A stretch of 30,457 nt of DNA, from assembly GCA_037444305.1 (NCBI GenBank), contig JBBIMP010000053.1, positions 1 to 30,457 of the forward strand, given 5' to 3'. Below are positions 13,774-24,700 of the stretch, piece after piece (the stretch's first letter is position 1; each line of letters opens with the position of its first letter). The stretch comes from JBBIMP01 sp037444305 (lineage in GTDB: Bacteria > Acidobacteriota > UBA6911). Below the pieces are notes generated by a model. The model was not told the origin of the DNA, searched no databases, and saw only the letters and a program-made list of their open reading frames with translations. Position numbers and translations under genes: made by a program.

Positions 13774-15096
13774 TCAGAAGCGCTGCCAGAGCGCACGGGA
13801 CAATTCCCGCGCGCGTGCGGCGATCCGTTCCTCATCCAGGAAGGCGAACTTCCCGTCTTTCATCAGGACCCTGCCGTCCACGATCGTCGTGCTGACCGCG
13901 GCCTGGGAGAGGCCGAAGACGAGATGCCCCGCGAAATTGTCCGCGTTCATTTCCGTGGGCGGGAAATAATCGAGGCAGACCAGGTCGGCCGCCCACCCTT
14001 CCCTCACCTGCCCGACATTCCGGAAGTACCTGCCGGCGATCTCCTGGTTGTTGCGCACCAGGAGACCGACCGCCTCGCCGAAGCCTGCCGCCGGATTCCG
14101 GTGCAGCCATCTCTGGGCCCAGACGGCGCTCCGGAGCTCTTCGAGCATGTTGGAGGTCATGGCGTCGGTTCCCAGGCCGACCAGCACCCCGCGGCCGACG
14201 GCCTTCCGCAGGTCCATGATGCCGACAGCATTGTTCAGGTTGGATTGCGGGTTGTGGACGACCGCGGTTCCCGATTGTGCGAGCAGGTCCCACTCCCGGG
14301 AACGCAGGTGGACGCCGTGGGCGCAGATGGTCCGCGGGCCGAGGATCCCGTGATCGGCCAGGCGCCTCACCACGCTGCAGCCGTATCTTTCCCGCGTGAT
14401 CTCCTGGTCGGAGGCATCCTCGGCGCAGTGAATGTGGAACCCGGCCCGATATGGCTCCGCGGCCCGCACGCACCGGCGCAGCGTACGGTCTCCGAGGGTG
14501 AACGAAGCGTGCAGGCCGAAGAGCGCCTTGAGGCGGCCATCCGGATGGTCGCGGCACTGCTCCAGGAAGCCCGCATTCTCGTCGATGCCCGCCTGCGCAA
14601 TGTCCCGCCCGTCCCTGTCCGAGACCTCGTAGCAGAGGCAGGCGCGCAGGCCCAGTTCGCTCACCGCCCGGGCGATGATCCCGAGCGAACCCTTCAGGGC
14701 ATGCGGGGAGGAGTGGTGGTCGATGATGGTCGTCGTGCCGTGGCGGATGGCTTCGAGACCGGCGACCAGCGCGCTCGCATGGCAGTCTTCCAGCGACAGC
14801 CGGCGGTCCAGGCGCCACCAGAGATTCCGCAGGATTTCGGGGAAACTCCCCGCCGGCCGCGCCTTCGTCAGGCCCCGGGCGAAGCTGGAATAAAAATGCA
14901 TGTGCGCGTTGATGAATCCCGGCATCACGAACTTGCCGCGCGCGTCAATCCTCTCCGCCCTGACTTTCCCGGCGGAGCGCTGCGGGCGGATGGCCGCGAT
15001 GCGGCCATCTTCGACGAGGACGGCGTGGTTCGGAAGCACCCGGTTGGGGTTTTCCAGGGTCACGACGGTCCCGTTCTCGATCAGCAATCGCTTCAT
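13774..15096 (-). CDS. ssnA: SsnA amidohydrolase
   Basis: A 440-residue amidohydrolase (E. coli SsnA is about 442). Metal ligands: HMH (H65, H67), HIHCAE (H223, E226), CAHGVH (H260) and GLGTDAM (D311). The SsnA-specific segments LRNLWWRLDRRLS (89-101), IIDHHSSPH (124-132) and ADNFAGHLVFG near the C-terminus are present. It belongs to the cytosine/guanine-deaminase-like branch and is a conserved member of the purine/urate degradation gene set; the exact ring-opening or deamination step is not settled. Its ATG overlaps the upstream xanthine dehydrogenase stop (ATGA), showing coupling. It is the last gene of the cluster. Confidence 0.92.
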   Translation of the reverse strand: MKRLLIENGTVVTLENPNRVLPNHAVLVEDGRIAAIRPQRSAGKVRAERIDARGKFVMPGFINAHMHFYSSFARGLTKARPAGSFPEILRNLWWRLDRRLSLEDCHASALVAGLEAIRHGTTTIIDHHSSPHALKGSLGIIARAVSELGLRACLCYEVSDRDGRDIAQAGIDENAGFLEQCRDHPDGRLKALFGLHASFTLGDRTLRRCVRAAEPYRAGFHIHCAEDASDQEITRERYGCSVVRRLADHGILGPRTICAHGVHLRSREWDLLAQSGTAVVHNPQSNLNNAVGIMDLRKAVGRGVLVGLGTDAMTSNMLEELRSAVWAQRWLHRNPAAGFGEAVGLLVRNNQEIAGRYFRNVGQVREGWAADLVCLDYFPPTEMNADNFAGHLVFGLSQAAVSTTIVDGRVLMKDGKFAFLDEERIAARARELSRALWQRF

Positions 15097-17669
15097 GGGC
15101 GTTTCCGCCGGATGGGCAGCGAGCAGCGGCGGATGCCGTCGAACGCCTGCAGGGCATTGGCCACGGCCGCGGCGGTCGGCGCCATGCCGATCTCGCCGAC
15201 CCCCTTGGCGCCGAAAGGCCCGTGAGGATCGCCGGCCTCGACGCCGATCACGATCACCTCGGGCATTTCGGTCGCGCGCAGCACGCCGCACCGCCCCAGC
15301 TTCAGCGAGACGGGCCGGCCGTCTTCCACGGGAAAGTCCTCGGTGAGCGCGTATCCCAGGCCCATGTGCACCGCCCCTTCGATCTGGCCCTCGAACAGCA
15401 GCGGATTCATGATCCTGCCCGCGTCATGCGCCGCGTATATCCGGTCGATATTGCCCTGGTCGTCGAGCACAACCACCTGCGTGGCGTAGCCGTAGGAATA
15501 GTGGGTTTCGTGGCCGACCCCGGGCTTTTCCCGGCCGATCTCCGAGGTGTTTTCGTACTTCCATTCGCCGGAATATTCCCTGCCTGCCAGCTTCTCGAGC
15601 GGATTGGTTTCCAAGTCGCGGACCAGTTCCTCGGTGGCCGCGATCAGCGAGTTTCCCACCAGCGAAGTCCCGCGCGAGGCGGTTGTCATGCCGCAGGCCG
15701 TTTCCGAAGAGGTGTCGACCCGCACTTCCAGCAGAGAGGGATCGAGCCCGGTGCGCTCGCACACCGTCTGCAGCGCCATGGTGTGTACGCCCTGGCCCAT
15801 CTCCGACCAGCCGTGGTAGATCACGACCTTGTCCGCCGATTCCACGACGATTTTCGCCCGCCCGGCGTCGGCCACGCCGTTGCCGATCCCGGTGTTCTTG
15901 ATGGCGCAGGCGATGCCCGCACAGGCGGCCCGGGAAAACACGTCCTTGACCGCCAGAAGCGTCTCGCGCAGCCCGACGCCGCCCCGCAGGACCTGGCCGG
16001 TTACGGTTTCCCTGCCTTCGGCCAGCGCATTGTCGTAGCGGAACTGCCACCGGTCGAACCCGCCCTGCCGGCAGAGTTCCTCGACGCAGCTTTCCATGGC
16101 GAAGGTGGCCTGCGGAACCCCGAAGCCGCGCATGGCGCCGCCGGGCACGTTGTTCGTGTGCACGGCCCTGGAGCGCACGCGCACATTCGGGACCGAATAG
16201 GCGCCGGCGGCGTGGCCGGCCGCGCGCTCCAGGACCTTCATGCCCACGGAGGCATAAGCCCCCGTATCGCCCACGATGTCCGCGATCAGCCCGGTGAGCC
16301 TGCCCTGCGCGTCACAGGCCACGGTATAGTCGAGGCGTATGGGGTGGCGCTTGGGGTGCATGAGCAGCGATTCCTCGCGCGAGAGCGCCAGCCGCACCGG
16401 TCTTTTGAGCAGGCGGGAAAAGAGGGCCGCGTGGCCCTGGACGGACAGGTCCTCCTTGCCGCCGAAGGCCCCCCCGGTTTGCACCTGGACCACCTTCACC
16501 TGCCCGGCCTCCAGCCCCAAAATCCGGGCGATCTGGCGGCGGTCTTCGTACGCGCCCTGCCCCTGGGAGAAGACCGTGATCTCCTCATCGCCTTCTCCTG
16601 AACCGGGCACGGCCAGCGCGCACTCGGTCTCCATGTAGGCGTGTTCGACCCTCTGGGTCGTGAAGGTTCCCCTGGCGACATGGGCCGCCTCGCCGACGGC
16701 CTTGTCCGCGTCGCCGCGCCTGAGGATGGTCTCGGACAGGACGTTCCCCTCCCGGTGCAATCGGGGCGCATCCGCCTCCAGCGCCTGCGCCACGGTCGTC
16801 ACCGGCGGGAGAACCTCGTAATCCACCCGGATCCGCCTCGCGGCAGCGCGCGCCGCCGCCTCGGTTTCGGCGACCACGCCCGCCAGCACATCCCCGACGT
16901 AGCGGGTTTCCTCGCCGGCCGCGACCATCAGGGGCCAGTCCTGGTTGATGAGGCCGACAAAGCGCCCGCCCGGGATGTCCGCCGCGGTGAAGACCCGCAC
17001 CACTCCCGGCATGCTTTCGGCCTCCGCCGCATCGATTGCCAGCAGTTTTGCCCGGGGGTGATCCGACAGCCGGAGAGCCGCATGAAGCATCCCCTCCGCC
17101 CGGAGATCCGAGACGAACGGCTGGTTTCCAAGGACGGTCCGGCAAGCCTGGTATTTCGGCAACGAGGTGCCCGCCTTCCCGGAATGAATCTCCTCCGGGA
17201 AGGTTTTATCGCCGCGCAGGATCTCTGCGGCATAGTAAATGGCCTCGATGATCTTCTGATAGCCCGTGCAGCGGCACAGATTGCGCCGTATCGCCTTCCG
17301 GATCTGCGCGCGGTCGGGCCGCGGATTCTCCAGGAGCAGCGCGCGCGCCGCCATCACCATGCCGGGGGTGCAAAAGCCGCATTGCACTCCCCCCTTGAGA
17401 ACGAACGCGCGGGAGAACACCTCCTGGATCTCCCTTTCCAGCCCGTCCGGCGTCACGATCGCCTTGCCTTCCGCCTGCCTCAGCGAGGTAGTGCAGGAAA
17501 GAATGGCCTTTCCGTCCATCAGGATAGTGCAGCCGCCGCAGGCCCCCTGTCCCGAGCACCCGGTCTTGCAGGAGGTGATCCCCAGGTCTTCCCGCAGATA
17601 ACTCGAGAGCTTCAGCTTGCCGTCCCCGGCAAAGGCCCGCTTCTCCCCATTGAGCGTAAACTCGATCAT
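15093..17669 (-). CDS. xanthine dehydrogenase, 2Fe-2S/molybdopterin fusion (selenium-dependent type)
   Basis: An 858-residue protein. Residues 1-150 hold two 2Fe-2S clusters: C38, C44, C47, C59 (with five residues, not the usual four, between the first two) and C97, C100, C132, C134. The molybdopterin domains follow: GGAFGGKED (399-407), AMRGFGVPQ (512-520), EMGQGVHT (623-630) and GAKGVGEIG with the catalytic glutamate E826. No FAD domain is fused; the FAD subunit upstream or YgfK may accept electrons. Length, domain order and cluster company match selenium-dependent xanthine dehydrogenases, where selenium is a labile Mo ligand, not selenocysteine. The ATG at 17669 is preferred over a TTG at 17687 because AAAGG lies 9 nt upstream. 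It likely hydroxylates hypoxanthine/xanthine or works in the reductive direction. Confidence 0.9.
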   Translation of the reverse strand: MIEFTLNGEKRAFAGDGKLKLSSYLREDLGITSCKTGCSGQGACGGCTILMDGKAILSCTTSLRQAEGKAIVTPDGLEREIQEVFSRAFVLKGGVQCGFCTPGMVMAARALLLENPRPDRAQIRKAIRRNLCRCTGYQKIIEAIYYAAEILRGDKTFPEEIHSGKAGTSLPKYQACRTVLGNQPFVSDLRAEGMLHAALRLSDHPRAKLLAIDAAEAESMPGVVRVFTAADIPGGRFVGLINQDWPLMVAAGEETRYVGDVLAGVVAETEAAARAAARRIRVDYEVLPPVTTVAQALEADAPRLHREGNVLSETILRRGDADKAVGEAAHVARGTFTTQRVEHAYMETECALAVPGSGEGDEEITVFSQGQGAYEDRRQIARILGLEAGQVKVVQVQTGGAFGGKEDLSVQGHAALFSRLLKRPVRLALSREESLLMHPKRHPIRLDYTVACDAQGRLTGLIADIVGDTGAYASVGMKVLERAAGHAAGAYSVPNVRVRSRAVHTNNVPGGAMRGFGVPQATFAMESCVEELCRQGGFDRWQFRYDNALAEGRETVTGQVLRGGVGLRETLLAVKDVFSRAACAGIACAIKNTGIGNGVADAGRAKIVVESADKVVIYHGWSEMGQGVHTMALQTVCERTGLDPSLLEVRVDTSSETACGMTTASRGTSLVGNSLIAATEELVRDLETNPLEKLAGREYSGEWKYENTSEIGREKPGVGHETHYSYGYATQVVVLDDQGNIDRIYAAHDAGRIMNPLLFEGQIEGAVHMGLGYALTEDFPVEDGRPVSLKLGRCGVLRATEMPEVIVIGVEAGDPHGPFGAKGVGEIGMAPTAAAVANALQAFDGIRRCSLPIRRKRP

Positions 17670-17742
17670 GGGCCAGCCTTTCAGCAAAAATCAGCGGCCC
17701 GGCGGATCCACGGGCCCGCTCCATCCCGGAACGCCGCCGCGC

Positions 17743-18969
17743 TCACCGGGCCGGCGAATCCCCCAAGGTCCGGCAATATACCCGGGGGAACGCGGCGTAA
17801 AAGGCCGCCGCCTTGACCAGGTGATCCACCGGCACCTGGTCCTCCACCGAGTGCGCGTGGATTTCGTTTCCGGGACCGAACCCGATCGTGGGGATGCCCA
17901 TCATCCCCATCGTCGCAATGCCGTTCGTGGAGAAAGTCCACTTGCCGGGCTGAGGGCTTGTTCCCAGAATCTCCCGGCAGACTTCCATGCCGGCACTGCA
18001 GAGCGGGTGACCTTCCTCCAGCACCCATGTGGGGTAGTACTTTTCGGTCTCGTAAACCAGGCCGGAGTAGCTCGGCACGGCGTATTTCAGAATCTCCACC
18101 GCCGCCTCCTCGCCCGCCCGCCGGACGGCGTCCTCGACCTCCGCAACGGCGCTCGCCCTGTCCTCGCCGCGCGTCAGCCGCCGGTCGAGGTGAATGTAGG
18201 CGCGGTCGGGCACGGCGCACAAGGACGGAGTGTCGCACTCGATGTACGAGACCGCGACGGTCCCCTTGCCCAGAAACGCGTCGTCCATGAGGCGTTCATT
18301 CAGCTTCTCGATCTCCCCGACCACCCTGGCCATACGGTAAACGGCATTCTGTCCCCTCTCGGGCGCCGAGCCGTGGCAGGAGACTCCCCGCGTCGTCACC
18401 CCGATCTCCATCCGGCCGCGATGCCCGCGATGAAGATTGAGATTCGTCGGTTCGGTCAGCACCACCGCCTCGGGCACCAGGACGCCCTCCCTGACCAGGT
18501 ACTGCCAGCACAGCCCGTCGCAATCCTCTTCCTGCACCGTGCCGGTGATCCAGAGGGAATAATCCCCCTCCAGCCGCAGGTCCTTGATGATCCTGCCCGC
18601 ATAGACCAGGCCGGCCATGCCGCCTTCCTGGTCGCCGGCGCCGCGCCCGTAGACGACTCCGTTTTCGAGCTTCCCCTGGTACGGGTCCCATTTCCAGGAC
18701 GCCGGATCCCCCACGCCGACGGTGTCGACGTGGGCATCCATCGCGAGCACCCTGCTCCCGCTGCCGATCCGGCCGAGGATGTTCCCCATGCCGTCGATCC
18801 TGATCTCGTCGAAGCGCGCCTTTTCCATCTCGGCCCGAATCCGCAGGATGATCTCCCTTTCGTGGCACGATTCCGAAGGTATGGCGATCATGTCGCGCAG
18901 GAACCGCGTCATGTCCTCGCGGTACCTCTCCGCCTGCTCCAAAATTCTTCCCCGATGTTCCTCAGTCAT
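17743..18969 (-). CDS. ygeY: YgeY, M20/DapE-family hydrolase
   Basis: A 408-residue M20 metallohydrolase (E. coli YgeY is about 403). Metal-site pattern: LAMDAHVDTV (H80, D82), GRGAGDQEGG (D113), TGTVQEEDCDG (E147/E148) and LTEPTNL (E173), with a late histidine in EIHAHSVEDQ. A dimerisation (lid) domain occupies about 180-290. YgeY cleaves an amide or peptide-like intermediate in purine degradation; the precise substrate is not settled. It sits 21 bp downstream of ygeW and 73 bp upstream of the xanthine dehydrogenase. GAGAGG lies just before the ATG. Confidence 0.92.
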   Translation of the reverse strand: MTEEHRGRILEQAERYREDMTRFLRDMIAIPSESCHEREIILRIRAEMEKARFDEIRIDGMGNILGRIGSGSRVLAMDAHVDTVGVGDPASWKWDPYQGKLENGVVYGRGAGDQEGGMAGLVYAGRIIKDLRLEGDYSLWITGTVQEEDCDGLCWQYLVREGVLVPEAVVLTEPTNLNLHRGHRGRMEIGVTTRGVSCHGSAPERGQNAVYRMARVVGEIEKLNERLMDDAFLGKGTVAVSYIECDTPSLCAVPDRAYIHLDRRLTRGEDRASAVAEVEDAVRRAGEEAAVEILKYAVPSYSGLVYETEKYYPTWVLEEGHPLCSAGMEVCREILGTSPQPGKWTFSTNGIATMGMMGIPTIGFGPGNEIHAHSVEDQVPVDHLVKAAAFYAAFPRVYCRTLGDSPAR

Positions 18970-18990
18970 GACCTCTCCGCCCGTGGCGCT

Positions 18991-20184
18991 TCAGATGCGT
19001 CCCTGTCTCGGCTGCTGCCTGTCGGCCAGTCCCTGCAGCACTGCGGCCGGATCCGGGAAACAGCCCGCAAGGATCATCGCCGCGATGACGTACGGCTTGA
19101 AGCCGGCTTCGCGGTAGGTCGCCGCGCGGTAGCGTTCGAATACCTCTTCCTGGACCTCGCCCCGTTCGCACGAAACGCCGGAGATATCCGCCGGGAGGCA
19201 GTGCATGTACAGGGCGCTGCCGCCCCGGGTCAGGCGCATTTTTTCTTCGGTGCACTCCCAGTGGATGAAGCGTTTGTTGTTGGCGAGGCATTCCCGCTCG
19301 AGCTCCTGCAGGCCCGCCTCGTCTCTTTGCCGCAGCAGTTCCGTCCGCTGTTCCATCACCAGGTAGGGCGCCCAGCTCTTCGGGTAGACGATGTCTGCGT
19401 CTTTGAATGCCTCCTCCATGGAAGAGACGACGCGGAAGCTGCCGCCGCTCGCCTGCGCCTGGGACCCGGCGAGCTGCACGACTTCAGGAATCAGGCCGTA
19501 ACCTTCCGGGTGGGCGAGCACGACGTCCATGCCCAGCCGGGTCAGGAGTCCGATGATGCCTTGCGGCACGGACAGCGGTTTCCCGTAGCTCGGCGAATAG
19601 GCCCAGCTCATGGCGATCTTCTTTCCCCACAGCCGGTCGATGCCGCCGAACACGCGCTCCAGGTGCATGAGGTCGGCGATGCTCTGCGTGGGATGGTCCA
19701 CGTCGCACTGCAGGTTAATGATGACCGGCCTCTGCGGGAGGATCCCCTCGGCATGACCCTGGTCGAGCGCCTTGCCGACCTCGAGCATGTAGGCGTGCCC
19801 CGCGCCGAGGAATATGTCGTCCCGGATCCCGATGACTTCGGACAGGAACGAGATCATGTTGGCGGTTTCCCGCACCGTCTCTCCGTGGGCGATCTGCGAC
19901 CTGCCTTCATCGAGGTCCTGCACTGCCAGCCCCAGGAGGTTGGCGGCGGAGGCAAATGAGAAGCGGGTGCGGGTGGAGTTGTCGCGGAACTGCGACACCG
20001 CCAGGCCGGAGTCGAACACGCGGCACGACAGGCCTAGCCCCCGGAGCCTCTCGAGAGCGGCGGCGGCTTTCAGGATCACCGCCAGTTCATCGAGGCTCTT
20101 GTCCCAGGTCAGGAGAAAATCCCGGCCGCACAGATCGTGGGAGAGCTTCCTGATCGCGGCGATATTTCCTGCAACGTCTTCCAT
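18991..20184 (-). CDS. ygeW: YgeW, carbamoyltransferase of unknown acceptor
   Basis: A 397-residue member of the aspartate/ornithine carbamoyltransferase superfamily. The carbamoyl-phosphate loop STRTR is at 70-74 in QFRDNSTRTRFSFASAANLL, the signature of YgeW; HPTQSIADL (164-172) and MHCLPADISG follow. The segment SWAYSPSYGKP replaces the OTCase/ATCase second-substrate loops. In this pathway it probably runs towards carbamoyl phosphate, releasing energy via a carbamate kinase not seen in this window. ATG at 20184 follows AGGAG by 8 nt; an upstream TTG is less likely. A 114-bp gap with no visible signal separates it from the deaminase gene. Confidence 0.93.
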   Translation of the reverse strand: MEDVAGNIAAIRKLSHDLCGRDFLLTWDKSLDELAVILKAAAALERLRGLGLSCRVFDSGLAVSQFRDNSTRTRFSFASAANLLGLAVQDLDEGRSQIAHGETVRETANMISFLSEVIGIRDDIFLGAGHAYMLEVGKALDQGHAEGILPQRPVIINLQCDVDHPTQSIADLMHLERVFGGIDRLWGKKIAMSWAYSPSYGKPLSVPQGIIGLLTRLGMDVVLAHPEGYGLIPEVVQLAGSQAQASGGSFRVVSSMEEAFKDADIVYPKSWAPYLVMEQRTELLRQRDEAGLQELERECLANNKRFIHWECTEEKMRLTRGGSALYMHCLPADISGVSCERGEVQEEVFERYRAATYREAGFKPYVIAAMILAGCFPDPAAVLQGLADRQQPRQGRI

Positions 20185-20298
20185 CAATGACTCCTGTGCA
20201 TGAATGCGAAAAACGGCGCGCGCCCTGTGTGCGCTGCTTCGCCTCCGCGCGCTTTACGAGGCCGGTGCCGCGGCCGGAAATGGTCCGGGATCGGCGGC

Positions 20299-21654
20299 CT
20301 ATTCATCGTTGACCAGCCGCCGGGCAAGCCGGTTGTGGCGCTCGACCGCCGGCTCCAGTTCCAGGGGCAGGAGCCTGCCGTTTTCCACGACCTGCTTACC
20401 GTTGATGACCGAACATTCGACCTTCTGCGGGGCGCAGAACAGGAGCGCCGCCAGGGGATCATGCAGCGCGCCGGCAAAGTCGGGCCCATCCAGGCGGAAA
20501 CCGATGAAATCGGCCGCCTTGCCCGGCGCCAGCTGCCCGATGTCGTCGCGTCCCAGGACGTGCGCCCCTCCCACGGTAGCCACCCGGAGAGCCTCCCTGG
20601 CCGACAGCCCCGCCGGGTTGCCGGAGACCCTCTGCAGGAGCAGCGCCATGCGCGCCTCCGCCAGCATGTGGGAGGAATCGTTGCTCGCCGAGCCGTCCAC
20701 ACCCAGGCCCAGGCGCACCCCGTGGTCAAGATAAGCCCGCACCGGGGCGATCCCGGAGGCGAGGCGCATGTTCGAACTCGGGCAGTGGCATACGCCCGTG
20801 CCGGTGCGCGCCAGGAGCGCCGTTTCCGCTTTGTCCACGTGGACCGCGTGGGCGTACCAGACGTCCTCCCCGATCCAGCCCAGGCCGGCGGCATAGGCCA
20901 CCGGCCGGTGCCCGAATTCCCTCCGGCAGAACTCATCCTCGTCCGCGGTTTCCGCCAGATGGGTGTGGAGGTGGACGCCATGAGACCGGGCCAGCGCGGC
21001 GGATTCCCGCATCAGGCCGGGTGTCACCGAAAACGGCGAGCAGGGGGCGACGACGATGCGCAGCATGGCATACGGCTCGGGATCGTGGAAGATTTCAATC
21101 GCGCGCTGCGTTTCCTTCAGGATGAAGTCCTCGTTCTCGACCGCACGGTCGGGCGGCAGTCCTCCCCGGCTCTCCCCCAGGCTCATGGCCCCGCGGCCGG
21201 CGTGGAAGCGGATGCCGATTTCCCGGGCCGCGCGGATCTCATCGTCGATCCGGCAGCCGTCGGGGTAGATGTAGAGATGATCGGAGGTGGTGGTGCAGCC
21301 CGAGAGGATCAGTTCCGCCATGCCGACGAGGGCGCTGGTGTAAATGGCCTCCGGCGTCAACCGGCACCAGATGGGGTAGAGCGTTTTCAGCCACTGGAAC
21401 AGGGTCGCATCCTGGGCGGCCGGCACTGCGCGCGTCAGGGTCTGATAGAGATGGTGGTGGGTGTTCACCAGGCCCGGCAGGAGGATCATTCCCCGGGCGT
21501 CGATCATGCGGTCGGCTTTCCCGGGCAGATCCCTGGTGGGTCCCGCCTGTTCGATGACCCGGTCACGGACGAAGAGCCCGCCATCCGGTATGCACCGGTC
21601 GGCTTCATCCATGGTCACCAGCAAATCCGCATTCTTTACCAGCAGCGAAGCCAT
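20299..21654 (-). CDS. 8-oxoguanine deaminase-like amidohydrolase
   Basis: A 451-residue amidohydrolase of the guanine/8-oxoguanine deaminase branch. Ligands: NTHHHLYQTLTRA (H66, H68), HTHLAET (H232, E235), YAHAVH (H269) and GVDGSASND (D320). Several segments (WLKTLYPIW, GAMSLGE-GGLPPD, CHCPSSNMRLASG, GLGVDGSASND) match, from memory, Pseudomonas aeruginosa 8-oxoguanine deaminase, also about 451 residues. The expected reaction is 8-oxoguanine to urate plus ammonia, which would feed urate into this cluster; guanine or another aminopurine is possible. It differs clearly from SsnA, so the cluster has two amidohydrolases. GGAGGGG precedes the ATG. A 133-bp gap separates it from ygfK, and I see no gene or clear promoter there. 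Confidence 0.85.
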   Translation of the reverse strand: MASLLVKNADLLVTMDEADRCIPDGGLFVRDRVIEQAGPTRDLPGKADRMIDARGMILLPGLVNTHHHLYQTLTRAVPAAQDATLFQWLKTLYPIWCRLTPEAIYTSALVGMAELILSGCTTTSDHLYIYPDGCRIDDEIRAAREIGIRFHAGRGAMSLGESRGGLPPDRAVENEDFILKETQRAIEIFHDPEPYAMLRIVVAPCSPFSVTPGLMRESAALARSHGVHLHTHLAETADEDEFCRREFGHRPVAYAAGLGWIGEDVWYAHAVHVDKAETALLARTGTGVCHCPSSNMRLASGIAPVRAYLDHGVRLGLGVDGSASNDSSHMLAEARMALLLQRVSGNPAGLSAREALRVATVGGAHVLGRDDIGQLAPGKAADFIGFRLDGPDFAGALHDPLAALLFCAPQKVECSVINGKQVVENGRLLPLELEPAVERHNRLARRLVNDE

Positions 21655-21787
21655 GGGTGCATTTCCCCTCCCGGCCAGAAACCGGGAAAGACGCGGTCAC
21701 TGTTGCCGCCGCCCGGCGGCCTCCGGATGGAGCACCGGAGCACGAACCCTCCGCGGCCGCCCTGCAAGTGCCGCGGATCGGTGTAGC

Positions 21788-24700
21788 CTAGCCGATCGGT
21801 CCATCCGGGGCAATCAGGAACGGGAGGGACGAGACCAGCCCCCGGGCTATCACGGCCATCTCGGCAGCTTCCATCAGAGTCCGTTCCCCCGAAAAGCTCC
21901 GCTTCAATTTCATCTTGACGACGCGCAAATCCTCGCCGGAAAGCGCCGCCTCAAAAACATCGTCTTCGAACAGAAGCTCTCCGGTGCCGCCATCCATGAT
22001 CAGCTTTGCTGTGCGGCCCTCGCGGCGCCGTCTGATCGTCCACGATCCGCTCTGCCGCTCCATGTGGAAGGCATCGCCGCTTTCCCTTTCGAAGTCGCTC
22101 AGCCGGAGAAACATCCGCGGCTTGTCCTGGAAGGGTTTGCCGCGATGGACGCAGAAGGTGGTACAGTTTCCGCAATCGTTGCACAGGTCGTGCAGATGAA
22201 CGATCTGGCTGGACTGGTCGACATGCAGCACGCTTTCTCCGGTCACCCGGAGTTCTCCTTCCCTGCACGCCAGCATGGGCACGATCCACCGCCCGGGGGA
22301 AACCGTGTAGGAGTGGTTGGCCCGGTTGGGGCAGACCTCCACGCACTTGTCGCAGACGCGGGAGCACTGCAGGCAGCGCTCCGCTTCGCGGCGCGCGGCT
22401 TCTTCGTTCAGCGTCGCTTCGATCATTTCGAGGCCGCGGCGCATTCCGGGAGGCGTCCGTTCCGGTTTGCATGGTTCCTCTCTGCGGGCACGGGCGCGCC
22501 GGATCCGCGTCATTTCCCCGTCCGAAAGCGGCATCTCCGGGGCGGGCGGGGTTTGAAATGGAATGTCGAGGTCCCGGCATATCGCTTCGGCCGCCAGCCG
22601 CCCGTCGGCACAGGCGGCAATCACGCCGGCCGGTCCGCGGACTGCATCTCCGCCCGCAAGTACCTGCGGCAAGTCGTCCAGCCGGCCATCCTCCCGGGCG
22701 GCGATCGATCCATCCGCCCGCAGCCGGATCCCGCTCCCGTCCAGGAACGTGAGGTCGGGGCTCTGCCCCACGGCCACAATGATGGTGTCGGCCGGGATGT
22801 GGAATTCGCTGCCGGCAACGGGGTGCGGCCGTCTCCGCCCGTCGGCGTCCGGCTCACCGAGTTCCGTGCGGATGCACGCCAGCGCAGCCACGAGGCCGTC
22901 GCGCCGCACCACCTCTGTCGGGGATGCCAGTTCCTCGAGGAGGATCCCTTCCTCCCAGGCGCCTGCCTTGTCCTCTTCGCCTGCCGGCATCTCCTCCCTG
23001 GTGCGCCGGTAGACCACCGTGACGCTTCCGGAAGTAAGCCTGCGGGCCACGCGCGCCGCGTCCAGGGCCGTGTCGCCGCCGCCGATGACCAGCACCCGCC
23101 GGCCGAGTTCGATGGCGTCGCCCGCACGGGCGCGCCGCAGAACGTCCAAAGCGGCCAGGACGCCCGGCCCCTGCAGCCCGCCGATGTACAGCGGCGCGTC
23201 TTTCTGAAAGCCGCTGGCGATGTACACCGCGTCGAAGCCATCCTTCAGCAATTCCCCGGGCGGCCTGTTGACCGGCTGCGAGAGCCTGAGTTCGACGCCC
23301 AGCCCTACGATCCTGTCCACATCCTGCTGAAGGACCGCCGTGGGAAGCCGGAAGGGCGGGGCGAGCCGCATCATGCCGCCCGCGACGGCCCTGGCCTCGA
23401 AGACAGTGGCCCGGACTCCGTTCAGCGCCAGAAAATAAGCGGCCGCCAATCCCGACGGCCCGCTGCCGATAATGGCCGCCCTGCGGCCTGGCTCGCGCTC
23501 CGCGGGCAGGGCGATCCGGCCTCTTTCTACGGCGAACCGCTTCAGCGCCCGGATTTCCACGGGCTGATCGTAATTGCCGGCAGACCGGGTGCAGGCCTGC
23601 CGGCAGTGTTGCGTGCAGATGTATCCCGTTACTCCGGGCAGGGGGTTGCGCGCCATGACGACCTCGAGCGCGCGGTCATATTCCCCGCGTGCTATGAACC
23701 GCGCGTACCCGGGGACATCCTGGTGCACGGCGCAGGGCTCGACGCAGGGCGCGGCGATGCAGTCGAAGAAGCCCAGTCCGGACTCCACTTTGGGCTCCAT
23801 GCCGCCGTAGTAATTCCGTTTGTAACGCGGATTGGCGAGCGCCTCCGCCGCGGACCGGCCGAGGCCGGCCGGCCTGTCGCGCTGAAACTCGTGCAGGCTT
23901 TCCGCCCCGCGGCGATTCATCTCAGACTCCAGGTTCTCGAGGTATTGACCGAACCGCGCATAGCCGCCCGGCTTGAGCAGGTCGGTGGCCACCGTGACCG
24001 GCAGAGCTCCCGCTGCCAGAACCTCGCAGACATTGAGGGCGTCGGCGCCGCCCGAATACGAGACGTTCAGGCCGCCTTCGAATTCGACCGCCAGGCGGTG
24101 GAAGAGATTCATGGTCAGGGGATAGAGCGCGCGCCCCGAAAGATACATTTCATCCCCCGGCAGGTTCCCCTTGTGGTTGCCGGCAGGCAGGGTGTTGCTC
24201 AGCTTGACGCCGAAGGTCAGGCCGTTGCTCGCGGCGGTCCGCCGGAGCGACCGGATCAGGTCGACGGCTTCGGCGTAGCGCAGGTCGTGGGCAAAGGCGG
24301 ACTCCGGGACCCGGATCTCCCCGAAGCCGAGATCGTCGCGGAGAATGCCCAGGACGCGCTGCCTTCCGAGCAGGGTGGGATTGAGCTTCACCGTGGTGTG
24401 GAGTCCTCTGTCCGCCATGAGGTACCGGGCAATCTGCTCGATCTCGCCCGGGGGGCAGCCGTGCATGGTGGAGAGGGTGACGTTGTCCGCGATCCGGGAG
24501 GGAATCGGCGTGCCGGCAAGACGGGGATATTGCCTTCGCAGCGCGTCGCGGATGTCCGCCAGGTCGGCGGAAGCATCCCGCATCCGCTCGAGGAAGCCGG
24601 TCATGGGGGCGCTCCGGATGCCCTTGAGATCGTAGCCGACACTCATGTTGAAGATGGTCCCCGGAGGGTTGGCTTCCGCGAAGCCCAGCCGGTGATGCAG

